64,000 bases of DNA from Pseudomonas sp. G2-4 (lineage in GTDB: Bacteria > Pseudomonadota > Gammaproteobacteria > Pseudomonadales > Pseudomonadaceae): positions 4,092,001-4,156,000 of the forward strand of contig NZ_CP125957.1 of the NCBI RefSeq assembly GCF_030064125.1. The letters are read 5' to 3'. How positions within the stretch are numbered: position 1 is the stretch's first letter; every line of letters starts with the position of its first letter. Below, piece by piece: positions 12,801 to 19,299 of the stretch. The position numbers were made by a program, and so were the translations under genes. The notes beneath the pieces were generated by a model, which ran no database searches, was not told the DNA's origin, and saw only the letters and a program-made list of their open reading frames with translations.

Positions 12801-13494
12801 TGACCTGACTGCTGCCGCTGAAAATGATGCCGTTGCGGTTGACCAGCATCACCGTGCCGTTGCCCTTGATCTGACCCTGGATCTGGCTCGGTCGTGCCTG
12901 GGGATCGTTGACCCGGTTGAGCACGGCCCAGTCCGATTGCTGCTGGAAATCCACCGTGGTATTGCGCCCGACGTTAAAGGTTTCCCAGTTGAGAATCGCT
13001 TTGTCGGCGGTCTGCTCGATCTTCACCGTGGTCTTGCCGCCGGCCTGGGTCTGCTGCGGTCCCTTGGCGTTGAGCCAGCCCTGGGTCAGGCTGTTATCGA
13101 CCTTGAGCCCGCCCTCGCCCAAACCGTCGGGCACGGTCTGCACCTGCCCGAATGCGGCTTGCCGCCCCGCAGCCTGGGCCGCCTGCTGGGCCGCGATGGC
13201 GGCCACGGTGTTGTTGAGGTTGGTCAGCGAACGCTGCAACTGCGCATTGGCCCGTTGCTGTTGCGCCAGGGGTGGCGGCATGCCTGGCTGCGCCGTCGCG
13301 GGCCGCCCCGCGCCACCGGCCTGGGACGCGCCCTTGGCGGCAAACCAGGCCGAACTGAACGCCGTGGCCGCCTGGGCATTGCCGGCCACCATCAGTAGGG
13401 CAATGGCCTGGGCCAGCGGCTTGAGCCGCAACAGCGACAATTCGCCATCGCGACGGGGGGCATTCAGGTTCGTCGGGGGTTTGCAGCGCAGCAT
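862..13494 (-). CDS. pdtA: PdtA-like giant two-partner-secretion exoprotein (filamentous-hemagglutinin family)
   Basis: This 4,210-residue TpsA protein should be exported by the Sec pathway and passed across the outer membrane by a TpsB partner (PdtB type). Start ATG 13494 has AAAGGA eight bases upstream; ATG 13503 and TTG 13545 are alternatives with poorer spacing. A long basic N-region precedes a hydrophobic core (LAQAIALLMVAGNAQAA). Residues about 125-300 form the TPS domain, with ILNWETFNVG and a NRNGIIFSG motif in place of the usual NPNGI. The rest is low-complexity, Gly/Ala/Ser-rich beta-helix repeat sequence typical of haemagglutinin-like adhesins. It has few cysteines, except in a 53-residue tandem duplication near residue 3035 and a GGCSLMAC segment. 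Length and position next to lapB match PdtA of P. aeruginosa, which is induced by low phosphate. An adhesive, surface or released role is inferred from the family. Confidence 0.85.
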   Translation of the reverse strand: MLRCKPPTNLNAPRRDGELSLLRLKPLAQAIALLMVAGNAQAATAFSSAWFAAKGASQAGGAGRPATAQPGMPPPLAQQQRANAQLQRSLTNLNNTVAAIAAQQAAQAAGRQAAFGQVQTVPDGLGEGGLKVDNSLTQGWLNAKGPQQTQAGGKTTVKIEQTADKAILNWETFNVGRNTTVDFQQQSDWAVLNRVNDPQARPSQIQGQIKGNGTVMLVNRNGIIFSGSSQVNVRNLAAVAANISDEQFSKRGLYVDATGTQPTFTDAAGKVEVQQGALIETHRAATSTAGGGYALLLGSEVENAGSIITAKGQTTLAAGDSFYIRRGQGTSGNLRSTTRGNEVATSLKPGSSAGTVINSGLIQASTGDITLTGHRVEQKGVAIATSSVDTRGTVHLLNAFNDSTGSVTLGQGSATAVLLDAAGGSALDSQRNAGPAGLDGTPNNLITGQFNNLSSVVDRSDQSRVEIVSGGSVDFQNGSITLATGGQVAVSAAGRSLVRDGAVIDVSGAIGVKVAMESNSIKVNVQGNEQRDAPVNREGGKLTNNDVWVDVRDLIYVPAGTNGYATDRWYTAGGLLEVGGYLGTRGHSAGEWAAQGGTLTFTGNDVVTQQAAQLNLSGGTLDVQSGYLRQSWLKGPNGRLYDLSKAPGDILYTGIYKGYEDHSQRWGQTEYFYNPLIAPRERFEAGYTVGRDAGKLVVSTRNAVLEGQIVGEVYQGERQTQAPNLNLDGYQQSQNAVARRAQLWVGSYTPIYDKTSGVINSGLNPTLDQVTVGKVADKIAASLDLTSVVGTDRQGKLFLDNDLLNGFQLGAVKVAALEGIKVDGALKVADGGDITLYAPQVEVNADLTARSGRIALGNVLKQVRTDNFQMGDVVLSPATGQRAVVTLGEGVTLNTAGRWSNLLLDGGDRQGLPFINGGVVSVRSSGGIDVRQGSLIDVSSGAAVMADGKTRGGKGGDLTLTASTGASSGNGALTLKGELRGTGVNGGGTLKLAANKVLIGNSGSPLEPSTLQLGGDFFDKGFSAYDITGNEGLTVAEGTKVDVTMPVYRFGEQALSTGSGAEPADALQRWTPELYQEDAIKGVLTQRRGASLSLTAGTANSSAADMASTVLNLGKGSVISVDPGQGIDIRSIGQLTANGTLNAWGGRVSLSGLSVTGAGGEAVNAQGHGRSIWLGEHALIDVSSRAVTARDMRGLTYGLVRDGGQIVIGGQIDAAKGSASASELFVVVRDGARLQADGSQAVLDIPGQGRTSVASNGGSISLASANGLYLDGEFSARSGGTGAAGGSLSVALETPYYRNDSVSDRVLQVRELVLGENAQATLLGDTAETSADSLVYGHGRLGVDQVQSGGFDSLALLSNGLLSVDGDVSLSLGQSLSLYARSFGMSATAPADTRLQLNASHVLLSGPAASLPNMEGYTRPLINGGISSLANKAVFSVNADLLDVQGSVMFSSKGTVRQADGSTVGLERAGFDQVQLNSRGDLRFLAGFSSDGLPTGFTTQLLTPSDMLLQAAQLYPATGVGARILAGYGWGQDAAGTPLYDPARSLVIRRTTEVTPQVPYSAFGRLQLGSAKIEQGGVVRAPLGLLEIGTNGGSGEAVTDRVNLLPGSLTSVSGLGLVLPYGGTVDGQSYQYAGKKVVLLGQGAVPSNNGDLNIGVILGGQSVAAQENSVLDLSGGGELLGAGFISGRGGSTDARFNPLVQIGANGGFTLPGLSSNPVYAIVPGNQSAYAPVAPEGGAVDPRVGQQITIGAGVPGLAAGTYTLMPSTYALLPGAFRVEVNGLAGQGVTTGAQQMRNGSWTTAGVLSVANTGQRNSLSSQVILTSGDVLRRYSQYNETSYAQFALADAARLGVPRAMLPVDAKTLKLNLAPGAGEQAFSFKGIGKFSPQTGGYGGTVAVVGSVGSALEVVADGRGATAGFEGVTLNAESLNALNASRQVIGGQFSVIYGQGGNYITPQRVSSSVILREGATLAAPEVFLLSSGGEVLVEQGAVINTVGRGKAAYDARDGFIYNLTGKSNNYSMLAASNGLLNVLAPESGSIGSIDIGGCSLMACSGVTRIHSEGSIVAASGGSVALGDQVRYGTRHLTLALSNINVGTAQALSDAATRQVLPAGLTLSQTVLDRLLRGDTEYGAPALETLELSAREALNFYGTVSLDTYDPATGKSRLNNLMLSTPAIYGAGSASDVATIRTANLIWNGAVGAPGSVIAGGAGTGAGRLDIQAQRIEFGYGDFAQPSSITTLGRLALGFANVNLSASERLTANHKGSLAVYQRQEAYDAKTGYAYSGGNLNILTPLLTGEAGSVNRITAGGAVNVAGTSAKPGNVSGLGGELSIKGASLNVASAVILPSGKLTLSATDDLTLADGALIDVAGRTVTFNDVTRYSAGGEVILQSQSGNIRQAAGSSIDLSARHNQAGRLSAVALDGAAGVVDLQGRILGSSTGEYDAGGTAMPYLAGGVEIQAQRLGGNGNLSEQFAALNQRLNEGQVFGSRGFQLKQGDLVIGNELKASSISVSLDNGSLLVNGKVDASGERVGSIRLAAGRSLTLGSSAVLDAHGNRLRVDSYGKIIDSPNRAMVDLTSRGGVLTLADGARIDLRHGTAAPAGQHDGRARGTLELNARRVGPDATHGDIAIDASGNLDIQGARSIAVNGMWQYNDAAFGSDPAASGRPYQVIDQAYLDGKHQDSLAFINAALDNSDLMRRKLSGLNNARYADAFHLRPGVEIVSATADGDLVVQGDLDLSGYRYASVNPHTRKTAVYGSGEVGALTLRAGGDLSIYGSINDGFAPPPVTQDDKGWVLLPGIDFTGGDIVVPGAGVTLADGTAFPAGTTLNYDLPIKGVTLAAGTRLPVAAVLDQPLQLPAGTVLAAAVHDASGNLLFAAGTLLNRAQTLEAGSQLGAGSVLSDATALRGFTWPKGVALPNVADAGNVQTNILKLEGSLVLNRGSLIPSGTDVKLPDGVESVQLRPELAGSDGRMWAIAPMLAEGSQSWSLRLVAGADTAAADSRVVQPDPVQGDLRLADSHYGMFGKAVPAKGTYRWTQQGVDELAGAGFTVELGQTVDLDIVSNFGYDSVDAFCADFAGICALQASYRWTKAAEEELAGSGFEVKAGELISQAAAQFFQFDSVQSLCDAAPSVCAPADVEYEAVVGSVRPSVIRTGTGDLELLSGGSLRMDSLFGIYTAGTSSAPTFPGDPYNQPKALGANGKVLNDEDGSNEKLVDGGTESLYRAWYPDAGGNLLLKVGGDLSGNLTAPAATPSGRPNPADTGQDSANVGNWLWRQGNGDSANSQPTAWWINFGSYTASTVSGGADQMAAFTGFGTLGGGDLDVQVKGDAGVLNRLAGSDFNSNINSRSQGLLLAVGSTGRVGADGSLQLTGGGDLNLRVGGALNPESLFVNGHLNGAVINLRGHAQIDSGAIGRIDLRYGNAVSTQSPGETRAYDSFKSTRGFATGGLTLMPGDATFDLTTSGDLVVMDVADPGRAPMMSASRFKDGDSNGSGLSWFTLWTANTAVDLWTSGGNLTPFTSSTATDLAVVYPSILRAVAASGSLYYGKSSELYDTGYNGNNRPALLLAPGINSELQFMAGDSIYGGDMSVSRSGASSAALATPFRPAFVGMDGFVIKTSNLSADGNPARPSLNILPLFAFDTSSASSEWALNDDPARFYALEGDLLAVTTGRSMASVSTGRWPGRIAYEGAGPVRMMAGRDIVSSGIPLGGSLNEDSGVGGTGNYTSSGNLFIHNNPTDISIVSAGRDILYSNFNVAGPGLLEITAGRNILMDDKVSITSLGAVVPGDARPGASLVLQAGAGLNGADYQRFVKAYLDPANQALAGVPLANQDGKVAKTYEVELVDWLKERFGFSGDTEEARSYFAALPAEQQRVFARDVYFAELKAGGREYNEAGGVREGSYLRSREAIALLFPAKDVAGNAITYKGDITMFGGAGVHTDFGGSIQMLTPGGGQTFGIEGNAPPSTAGVITQGEGDIQLYAQNSILLGQSRIMTTFGGSILGWSAQGDINAGRGSKTTVVYTPPKRLYDTWGNVTLSPSVPSTGAGIATLNPIAEVAPGDIDLIAPLGTIDAGEAGIRVSGNVNIAALTVVNAANIQTQGKSSGVPLAASVNTGAITSASSAASSATQAAEDVARQQQNAARQNQASVFTVQVVSFGSEQLAPSRDGASRETPRAYDPASPVQVLGAGPLDEQARQRLTEEERGRLSL
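4075..4392 (-). repeat. Tandem 53-residue duplication inside pdtA
   Basis: Two adjacent 159-nt units each encode a segment starting YRWT and containing a conserved ELAG-GF stretch, then a Phe/Asp-rich part with two cysteines (FCADFAGIC in the first, LCDAAPSVC in the second). The protein copies are clearly related but diverged, so the duplication is not recent. Cysteines are otherwise rare in this exoprotein. Confidence 0.75.
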
Positions 13495-13600
13495 CCTACT
13501 CATCCTTTCGGTTTGCTCTAAGGGTTCGCAACGCGCTGCTTTCAAGCTGCCAGCGTTGGTTATAGGGGATAGGCGGTTACAGCCGGTCGGGACCGAACGG

Positions 13601-13618
13601 TTGTCATGAAAATTTCAT
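13601..13618 (+). promoter_or_regulatory. Putative PhoB-box-like element upstream of pdtA
   Basis: TTGTCAT-GAAA-ATTTCAT lies 107 bp upstream of the pdtA start. Its right part, ATGAAAATTTCAT, is a perfect palindrome. It shares TTGTCAT-N6-TTCAT with elements upstream of phdA (586-603) and vreA (29487-29504). Low-phosphate induction of pdtA in P. aeruginosa makes PhoB the likely binder. The orientation is opposite to the gene. Confidence 0.5.
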
Positions 13619-13649
13619 GTGGCTGTGCCGGTACGTGTGTTGTGCAAAA

Positions 13650-13679
13650 AATCAGCAACGACTTGCGCCGTGGCTGATT
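13650..13679 (-). terminator. Rho-independent terminator after lapB
   Basis: An imperfect hairpin (AATCAGC ... GCTGATT outer stem, with CG pairs inside) is followed on the minus strand by a run of six T residues. It sits 29 bp after the lapB stop and just before the pdtA promoter region. Confidence 0.7.
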
Positions 13680-13707
13680 AAGGTTGGGGGTTGCTCCCAG
13701 CATGGTT

Positions 13708-14889
13708 TTACAGCGGACGACCTATACCGTTGCATACGTTTGGGTTGCCGATGCTTAAGGTGTTGGAAGCCGTCAGAAAAGTGGTGCGGATTGCGGTTTT
13801 CCAGGCGGCGGGTAATGGCAACAGACGGTTGGCGCTAATAGCGGCGTCGTTATTGACGGTAGGGAAAGCGTTGTAGTGACGGGTAAAGAAGTTACGCACC
13901 TGTGTGCTCTGGGTGGCATCGGCATAGCACTGGCTAAAGATCAGGTTGGTGAAGCCGAGGATCGGGTAACCGGTCGTTGGGTAGAGAAATAAGCTAGGGT
14001 CGTTTGGGTTTGCATTGAGCATTGCTATAGAAGTAAACACCGGCACCCAGTTGCCGGGGTTTGCACGATTAGCGGTGGCAGGAACAGAGAGAGTGGCTAT
14101 GGCTGCCGAAATATTCGCTGGCGCAGGAGAAACACCGGCAATCCGGGCCACCTTTGTGGCGTCATCCAGGCCGGCCAACGTCGACGCAGCATAAGCCGGG
14201 CTCATATAAGTGATAGCACCTTGAGTGGCGTTCACCGCGTACATGGCACCTTCACTGTGGACGGCCGATAGAGCACCGGCGGGCGGCCCTCCGCTGTAAC
14301 TGGAGGCAAAGTTGGTGGCGACGGAGAAGGTGCCTGTTTCCGCGCACTTGGCGTTCAGGAATCGGGTGAACAGCTCGGTGGTGCCACTGCTCTCGGCACG
14401 ATAAACCACAGTGATTGGCCCGGTACGGCCTGATCCGGCGATCTGGCTCCAATCGGTCAGGCGGCCGGAGAATACGCCGCACAACTGGTTGACACTCAAG
14501 TCGATACCAGCCGCGCCGGCCTTGTTGAAAGGAATGGCGATTGAAGTGGCGGCCGAAGGCACCTGGATCAATGGACCCCAGGCTGCGCCGTGAGCGAAGG
14601 CGTAAGTGTCCAATTCAACGGGTCTGAGCTTTGAGTCACTGGCGACCCAATGCACGTTCTTGGTGGTAATGCCCCCCACGAACTTGCTGTAGTCGTTATT
14701 CAGAAAAGCGATCTTGCCCGCACCGCTGCCCACCCCGATATAGGGGGCGAAACCGCCGGTCAATACGCCGGATGTCTGATAAAGCGGCTGCGCCAAGGTA
14801 GTGCCACCACCGTTAACTTCGGCCATTGCCACCGGCGCGCATAAGCCGCCACACAACAATGCAACCGTTCGAGAAAGATGCTTGAACAT
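13708..14889 (-). CDS. lapB: DING-family phosphate-binding protein / low-molecular-weight alkaline phosphatase, second copy
   Basis: The 393-residue protein has a signal peptide (about 23 residues, ending PVAMA) and a mature start EVNGGG, a variant of the DINGGG signature. DING proteins are PstS-like periplasmic or extracellular phosphate binders; LapA/LapB of P. aeruginosa also have phosphatase activity. SSGTTELFTRFL and VGSGAGK are phosphate-loop-type segments, and cysteines in QLCGVF, NAKC, SQCYAD and NVCNG are shared with the neighbouring copy. AGGAG precedes ATG 14889. It follows lapA by 154 bp across a hairpin and is probably partly co-transcribed with it. Position between lapA and pdtA matches PA0689. 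It may be an Hxc substrate, as shown for LapA in P. aeruginosa; for this copy that is inference. The name lapA/lapB here is unrelated to the LapA biofilm adhesin. Confidence 0.8.
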   Translation of the reverse strand: MFKHLSRTVALLCGGLCAPVAMAEVNGGGTTLAQPLYQTSGVLTGGFAPYIGVGSGAGKIAFLNNDYSKFVGGITTKNVHWVASDSKLRPVELDTYAFAHGAAWGPLIQVPSAATSIAIPFNKAGAAGIDLSVNQLCGVFSGRLTDWSQIAGSGRTGPITVVYRAESSGTTELFTRFLNAKCAETGTFSVATNFASSYSGGPPAGALSAVHSEGAMYAVNATQGAITYMSPAYAASTLAGLDDATKVARIAGVSPAPANISAAIATLSVPATANRANPGNWVPVFTSIAMLNANPNDPSLFLYPTTGYPILGFTNLIFSQCYADATQSTQVRNFFTRHYNAFPTVNNDAAISANRLLPLPAAWKTAIRTTFLTASNTLSIGNPNVCNGIGRPL

Positions 14890-14986
14890 GACAAGACTCC
14901 TGTCTTGAAATGCTGCGCCCGATCCGAGTCACTCGAGTGGTAGCGCAGCTCAAAGGTGTGAAACGGCCACCGTTAACTACGAAGAA

Positions 14987-15014
14987 ATCAGCAACGGCTT
15001 TCGCCGTTGCTGAT
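14987..15014. terminator. Strong hairpin between lapA and lapB
   Basis: ATCAGCAACGGC-TTTC-GCCGTTGCTGAT is a perfect 12-bp stem with a 4-nt loop, 29 bp after the lapA stop. On the minus strand it is followed by TTCTTC, a weak U-tract, so it may only partly terminate or may protect the lapA mRNA end. Confidence 0.6.
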
Positions 15015-15043
15015 CGGGTATTGCAGGTCGTTCAAGCGTGGGC

Positions 15044-16216
15044 TTACAACGGACGACCGATGGCGTTGCAGACGCTGGCGTTGCCGATGCTCAGACCGCT
15101 GGAGGCCGTAACGAAGGAATCACGAATGGCGGTTTTCCAAGCCGAAGGCAGCGGCACGAAACGGTTGGCGGTGATGGCCGAATCGTTGTTGGTCAACGAA
15201 CCGTAGTGGCGGCTGAAGAAATTGCGAACCTGAGTGGTCTGGGTCGCATCGGCGTAGCACTGGCTGAAGATCACGTTGGTGAAGCCCAGGATCGGATAGC
15301 CGGTGGTTGGGTAAACCACGACGCTTGGATCGTTAGGGTTGGCGGCGGCGGCGAATACCGGCACCCAGGCGTTCGGGTTGGCGCGGTTGGCGACGGCTGG
15401 TACTGGAACAGCAGCGATAGCGGCCGAAACGTTGGCTGGCGCAGGGGAAACACCGGCAACGCGGGCGACCTTGGTGGCATCATCCAGACCGGCCAGGGTG
15501 GTAGCTGCGTAGTCCGGGCTCATGTAGGTGATACGGCCCTGGGCAGCGTTCACCGCAGTCATCACAGCCTGGCTGCCGGTGGCGGACACAGCACCGGCTG
15601 GCAGGCCACCGCTGAAGCTGGAGGCGAAGTTGGTGGTGATCGCAAAGGAAGCGTTATTAGGCTCAGTGCACTTGGCATTCAGGAAGCGGGTGAACAGCTC
15701 GGTGGTGCCGCTGCTTTCTGCACGATATACCACTGTGATCGCGCCGGTACGACCTGAACCAGTGATCTGGCTCCAGTTAGTCAGACGGCCGGAGAACACA
15801 CCGCACAACTGATCGACGCTCAAGTTGACGTTGGCAGTGCCAGTCTTGTTGAACGGAATGGCAACTGAAGTGGCGACCGAAGGCGCCTGAATCAATGGAC
15901 CCCAGGCCGTGCCGTGGTTGGTGACGTAGGCGTTCAACTCAGCCTGGGTGAGCTTCGAATCGCTACCCGCCCAGTGCACGTTCTTGCTGGTGTCACCAGG
16001 CACGAAACGAGTGTAATCGTTGTTCAGGAAAGCGGCTTTGCCAGCACCGCTGCCCACGCCGATGTAAGGGGCGAAACCGGCAGTCAGTACACCGGAAGTC
16101 TGGTACAGAGGCTGAGGCAAGGTAGCACCACCGCCGTTGACATCAGCCATGGCGGCCTGAGCGGCGCAGAGGCCGGCGAGGGTCAGGGATACCGCGAGAA
16201 CGTTGCGCTTAAACAT
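15044..16216 (-). CDS. lapA: DING-family phosphate-binding protein / low-molecular-weight alkaline phosphatase, first copy
   Basis: The 390-residue protein carries a signal peptide ending AAMA and the mature start DVNGGGATLPQPLYQ, the DING signature with Val for Ile. It is closely similar over its whole length to the protein encoded at 13708-14889, so the pair arose by tandem duplication. Phosphate-loop-type segments (VGSGAGK, SSGTTELFTRFLNAKC) and four conserved cysteines are present. AAAGGAG stands before ATG 16216. The gene directly follows the Hxc operon, as lapA (PA0688) does in P. aeruginosa, where its product is secreted through Hxc under phosphate limitation. Expected location is therefore the periplasm and then the medium. 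Phosphatase activity is from family knowledge; the sequence alone also fits a pure phosphate-binding role. Confidence 0.8.
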   Translation of the reverse strand: MFKRNVLAVSLTLAGLCAAQAAMADVNGGGATLPQPLYQTSGVLTAGFAPYIGVGSGAGKAAFLNNDYTRFVPGDTSKNVHWAGSDSKLTQAELNAYVTNHGTAWGPLIQAPSVATSVAIPFNKTGTANVNLSVDQLCGVFSGRLTNWSQITGSGRTGAITVVYRAESSGTTELFTRFLNAKCTEPNNASFAITTNFASSFSGGLPAGAVSATGSQAVMTAVNAAQGRITYMSPDYAATTLAGLDDATKVARVAGVSPAPANVSAAIAAVPVPAVANRANPNAWVPVFAAAANPNDPSVVVYPTTGYPILGFTNVIFSQCYADATQTTQVRNFFSRHYGSLTNNDSAITANRFVPLPSAWKTAIRDSFVTASSGLSIGNASVCNAIGRPL

Positions 16217-16337
16217 GAAGAATCTCCTTTCATCGTGTTCGTACGTAGGTTGGGTGACGCGTGCTTGCCGTCATGGCGCTCGGTCCTGTGCCGATGGCGA
16301 TGGGGTGAGGCCATGGGTTAGAAATTCGCAGTTTCCG

Positions 16338-16355
16338 GTGACAGATAAAGGAAAA
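16338..16355 (-). promoter_or_regulatory. Weak candidate PhoB box upstream of lapA
   Basis: On the minus strand TTTTCCT-TTAT-CTGTCAC has a perfect right half-site (CTGTCAC) and a poor left half-site (4 of 7). It is about 122 bp upstream of the lapA start. Phosphate control of lapA is known in P. aeruginosa, but this exact site is only a guess. Confidence 0.3.
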
Positions 16356-16567
16356 AACCTCGGGAGCTGAGGGCTGTTTTTCGGGTTTTTTCCTCGGGTG
16401 TTCGAGGGCTCTGGACTGAGGGTTCAAGCTGGTTTTTCGGGGATGCGGAAAGGGTTGTCAGCGAAGTCGGCGGCAGGCCGTCGTGCAGCGGCGAAACATG
16501 ACAGAACGAGGAACCCGAGTTTGTCGTAGGTAGGACTCGGGAGGTGGGTGAGATCGCAAAAAATATT

Positions 16568-16595
16568 ATCTGCTTTTGTGGCGATGGAGCTTGCT
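16568..16595. repeat. Single REP palindrome after hxcS
   Basis: GTGGCGATGGAGC-TT-GCTCCCTCGCCAC forms a 13-bp stem with one mismatch, 42 bp after the hxcS stop codon. It belongs to the same REP family as the BIMEs in this window but stands alone. It may act as a 3' end stabiliser for the hxc transcript. Confidence 0.75.
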
Positions 16596-16636
16596 CCCTC
16601 GCCACTGGGTTCGTACCCACCTCTGGGTGTGTAGGT

Positions 16637-17848
16637 TTATTGAACCAACTGATTGATCTCGATGATCGGCAGCAGCACCGCCATGACGATCACCAGCACC
16701 ACCCCGCCCATGACCACAATCATCAGCGGTTCCAGCAGCGCGGTCATGCCCATGGCGCGGCGTTCGATGTCGCGGGACAGGGTCTGTGCCGCACGTTCGA
16801 GCATCGGTGGCAGGCAGCCGGTTTTTTCGCCGCTGGCGATCAGGTGGATCAGCACCGGTGGGAAGACTTTTTCCACCCGCAGCGCCGCCGCCAGGTTGAC
16901 CCCTTCGCGGACCTTGGCGGTGGCATCGCTGACGCTCAGGCTCAGGCGGTCGTTGGACAACGTCTGGCGGGCCGCCTCCAGGGCTCGCAACAGGGGCACC
17001 CCGGCGCCGCCGAGAATCGCCAGGGTCGAGGCAAAACGCGCGGTGTTGAGGCCCAGCACGAAACGCCCGATCAGCGGCAGGCGCAGCACCCGCGCATGCC
17101 ATTTCAACCGCGCCTGGGGCTTGCGCAGGTACATCCGCCAACTCCAGAAGCCACCGGCCAAAATACAAAAGCATAGCCAGCCCCAGGCCCGAATGAAGTC
17201 ACTGGCGGTGAGCATCGCCAAGGTCAGCCCGGGCAAGTCCTGGCGGGCCTGGGAGAACGCGCTCACAACCTGCGGTACCACGTAGCTGAGCAGAAAAATC
17301 ACGATGGCGACCGACACCAGCCCCACCACCCCGGGGTAAATGAACGCCGTGAGGATCTTGCCCCGCAGGTTGTTGCGTTCTTCGATGTAGTCCGCCAAAC
17401 GCTCCATCACCTGGGCCAGGTCGCCGGATTCCTCACCGGCGGCAATCAGCGCCCGATAGATTTCCGGAAAGTCCCGTGGCCGCGCCGCCAGGGCTTCGGC
17501 CAGGCGCATGCCGCTGCGCACGTCGGCGCGCACCGCGCTCAGAGTCTGGGCGATGTGCTTGCGTTCGGCCTGTTCCACCGTGGCGCTCAATGCAGCTTCC
17601 AATGGCAGGCTGGCCCCCAGCAGGCTCGCCAGTTGCCGGGTGGCCCAGGCCAGGTCGTTGTCCGAGAGTTTGGCGCTGAACAGGCCGGTGCCGTTGGCCT
17701 GTGCCGTATTGCGTTCGAGCTGGACCTGCAGCGCCGTCAGCCCGCGACTGCGCAACAGGTTGAAAGCCGCGCCCTGGCTGTCGGCTTCCAGGTGCCCAAC
17801 CTCGATCTTGCCAGTGGCGTCGGCGGCTTCAAAACGGTAGCGATTCAT
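16637..17848 (-). CDS. hxcS: Type II secretion inner-membrane platform protein HxcS (GspF family)
   Basis: This 403-residue polytopic protein is the GspF-type platform component that couples the HxcR ATPase to pseudopilus assembly. It has two repeated T2SSF cytoplasmic domains (about 65-190 and 270-390), each followed by hydrophobic segments. The segment near 173-195 (IYPGVVGLVSVAIVIFLLSY) and the C-terminal segment (MIVVMGGVVLVIVMAVLLPI) are clearly membrane-spanning. The family motif GEESGDL and its repeat counterpart GEKTGCLP are both present. Its start codon shares one base with the hxcR stop codon (TGATG), so the two are translationally coupled. It is the last gene of the hxcT-to-hxcS transcription unit. 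Confidence 0.9.
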   Translation of the reverse strand: MNRYRFEAADATGKIEVGHLEADSQGAAFNLLRSRGLTALQVQLERNTAQANGTGLFSAKLSDNDLAWATRQLASLLGASLPLEAALSATVEQAERKHIAQTLSAVRADVRSGMRLAEALAARPRDFPEIYRALIAAGEESGDLAQVMERLADYIEERNNLRGKILTAFIYPGVVGLVSVAIVIFLLSYVVPQVVSAFSQARQDLPGLTLAMLTASDFIRAWGWLCFCILAGGFWSWRMYLRKPQARLKWHARVLRLPLIGRFVLGLNTARFASTLAILGGAGVPLLRALEAARQTLSNDRLSLSVSDATAKVREGVNLAAALRVEKVFPPVLIHLIASGEKTGCLPPMLERAAQTLSRDIERRAMGMTALLEPLMIVVMGGVVLVIVMAVLLPIIEINQLVQ

Positions 17849-19266
17849 CAGGTGTCCCGTGTCACGCGCAAGATTTCTTCAGGTGCGGTGGCGCCACTGC
17901 GCACCCAGCGCTCACCGTCCTCGCGCATGCTGAACATGCCGGCCTGGCGGGCGGCAGCTCGCAGCGCCTGCTCCCCTGCCCCTTGGTGGATGAGGGTGCG
18001 AATGTCATCGTCGATGCAGAACAATTCATGGATGCCGGTGCGACCGCTGTAACCGGTCTGGTTACAGCTCGGGCAGCCCACCGGGCGCCAGGTGCCGAGG
18101 GTTGCCGGATCAGCTTGTTTGCACTGCGGGCACAACCTGCGCACCAGTCGCTGGGCGAGTACGCCGAGCATCGACGAGGCCAGCAGGAACGGCTCGACGC
18201 CCATGTCGATCAGGCGGTTGATGGCCGACACAGAGTCGTTGGTGTGCAGGGTCGCCAGCACCAGGTGACCGGTGAGGGACGCTTGTACGGCAATTTGTGC
18301 GGTTTCCAGGTCGCGGATTTCGCCGATCATGATGATGTCCGGGTCCTGGCGCAGGATCGCCCGCAAGGCCAGGGCGAAGGTCATGTCGATCTTGGCATTG
18401 ACCTGGATCTGGCTGATGCCCGGCAGGTCATATTCCACCGGGTCTTCGACGGTGAGAATGTTGCTGGTGCTGGCGTCCAGACGAGCCAGGGCGGCGTAGA
18501 GGCTGGTGGTCTTGCCACTGCCGGTGGGACCGGTGACCAGCACGATGCCGTGGGGCTGGCGGATCAGATGATCGAGCTTGCCCAGCACGCCCGGGTCCAT
18601 GCCCAAGGTCTCCAGTTGCAGGCGTCCGGCCTGTTTGTCCAGCAGGCGCATTACCACCCGCTCGCCGTGTCCGGTAGGCACCGTCGAGACGCGAATATCA
18701 ATAGGCCGCCCGGCCACCCGCAGGGCGATGCGGCCATCTTGGGGCAAGCGTTTTTCGGCGATGTCGAGCTGGGCCATGATCTTGATCCGCGACACCAGCG
18801 CGCCATGCAACGCCTTGCGCGGCGAAACCACATCGCGCAGGGTGCCGTCGACCCGGTAGCGCACCACCGAATGGCTTTCATAAGGCTCGATGTGAATGTC
18901 GCTGGCCTCGTCCCGCGCCGCCTGGGTCAGCAAGGCGTTGATCATGCGGATCACCGGCGCGCCGTCCTGAGTGTCCAGCAGGTCGGTTATCTCGGGAATG
19001 TCCTGCATCAACCGATCGAGGTCCACCTCATTCTCTGCCGCGCCTACCACGGCGGCGGCACTGCCGGTGTCGGCATAGGCCGTGTTGAGCAGCCCGTCGA
19101 GTTCCTCGTCACGCACCCGCTCCAGCCGTACTTCACCGAACTGGCGACGCACTTCGCTGATGGACCAGCCTGGCGTGGAGGGACACACCATCAACACCGC
19201 CTCCTCCCCGGACTGGCGCAACACCAGGCGCTGGGCCTTGGCCCAGGCGTATGGGAGGGTGTTCAT
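17848..19266 (-). CDS. hxcR: Type II secretion ATPase HxcR (GspE family)
   Basis: The 472-residue cytoplasmic ATPase powers Hxc pseudopilus assembly. Walker A GPTGSGKTT, the Walker B region IIMIGEIRD and the His box HTNDS are present. Near residue 400 two CxxC pairs (RLCPQC and VGCPSC) form the zinc-binding tetracysteine motif of GspE proteins. The start at 19266 is preceded by GAGGAG. The longer open frame reaching 19446 runs through a REP pair and is not coding. The gene is separated from hxcQ by a BIME, the only non-overlapping gap in the hxcZ-S part of the operon, which may lower or separate expression of hxcR and hxcS from the upstream genes. Confidence 0.92.
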   Translation of the reverse strand: MNTLPYAWAKAQRLVLRQSGEEAVLMVCPSTPGWSISEVRRQFGEVRLERVRDEELDGLLNTAYADTGSAAAVVGAAENEVDLDRLMQDIPEITDLLDTQDGAPVIRMINALLTQAARDEASDIHIEPYESHSVVRYRVDGTLRDVVSPRKALHGALVSRIKIMAQLDIAEKRLPQDGRIALRVAGRPIDIRVSTVPTGHGERVVMRLLDKQAGRLQLETLGMDPGVLGKLDHLIRQPHGIVLVTGPTGSGKTTSLYAALARLDASTSNILTVEDPVEYDLPGISQIQVNAKIDMTFALALRAILRQDPDIIMIGEIRDLETAQIAVQASLTGHLVLATLHTNDSVSAINRLIDMGVEPFLLASSMLGVLAQRLVRRLCPQCKQADPATLGTWRPVGCPSCNQTGYSGRTGIHELFCIDDDIRTLIHQGAGEQALRAAARQAGMFSMREDGERWVRSGATAPEEILRVTRDT

Positions 19267-19299
19267 TGGAGCCACTCCTCTACTGCTGAAACACCCACC

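Larger units (their letters stand above)
16217..16636. other. Intergenic region between hxcS and lapA
   Basis: No gene was found in this 420-bp stretch. It holds a REP hairpin near the hxcS end, an inverted repeat GGAAAAAACC (16350-16359) / GGTTTTTTCC (16384-16393) that can form a hairpin upstream of lapA, and a possible PhoB box. The lapA promoter should lie here. Confidence 0.6.
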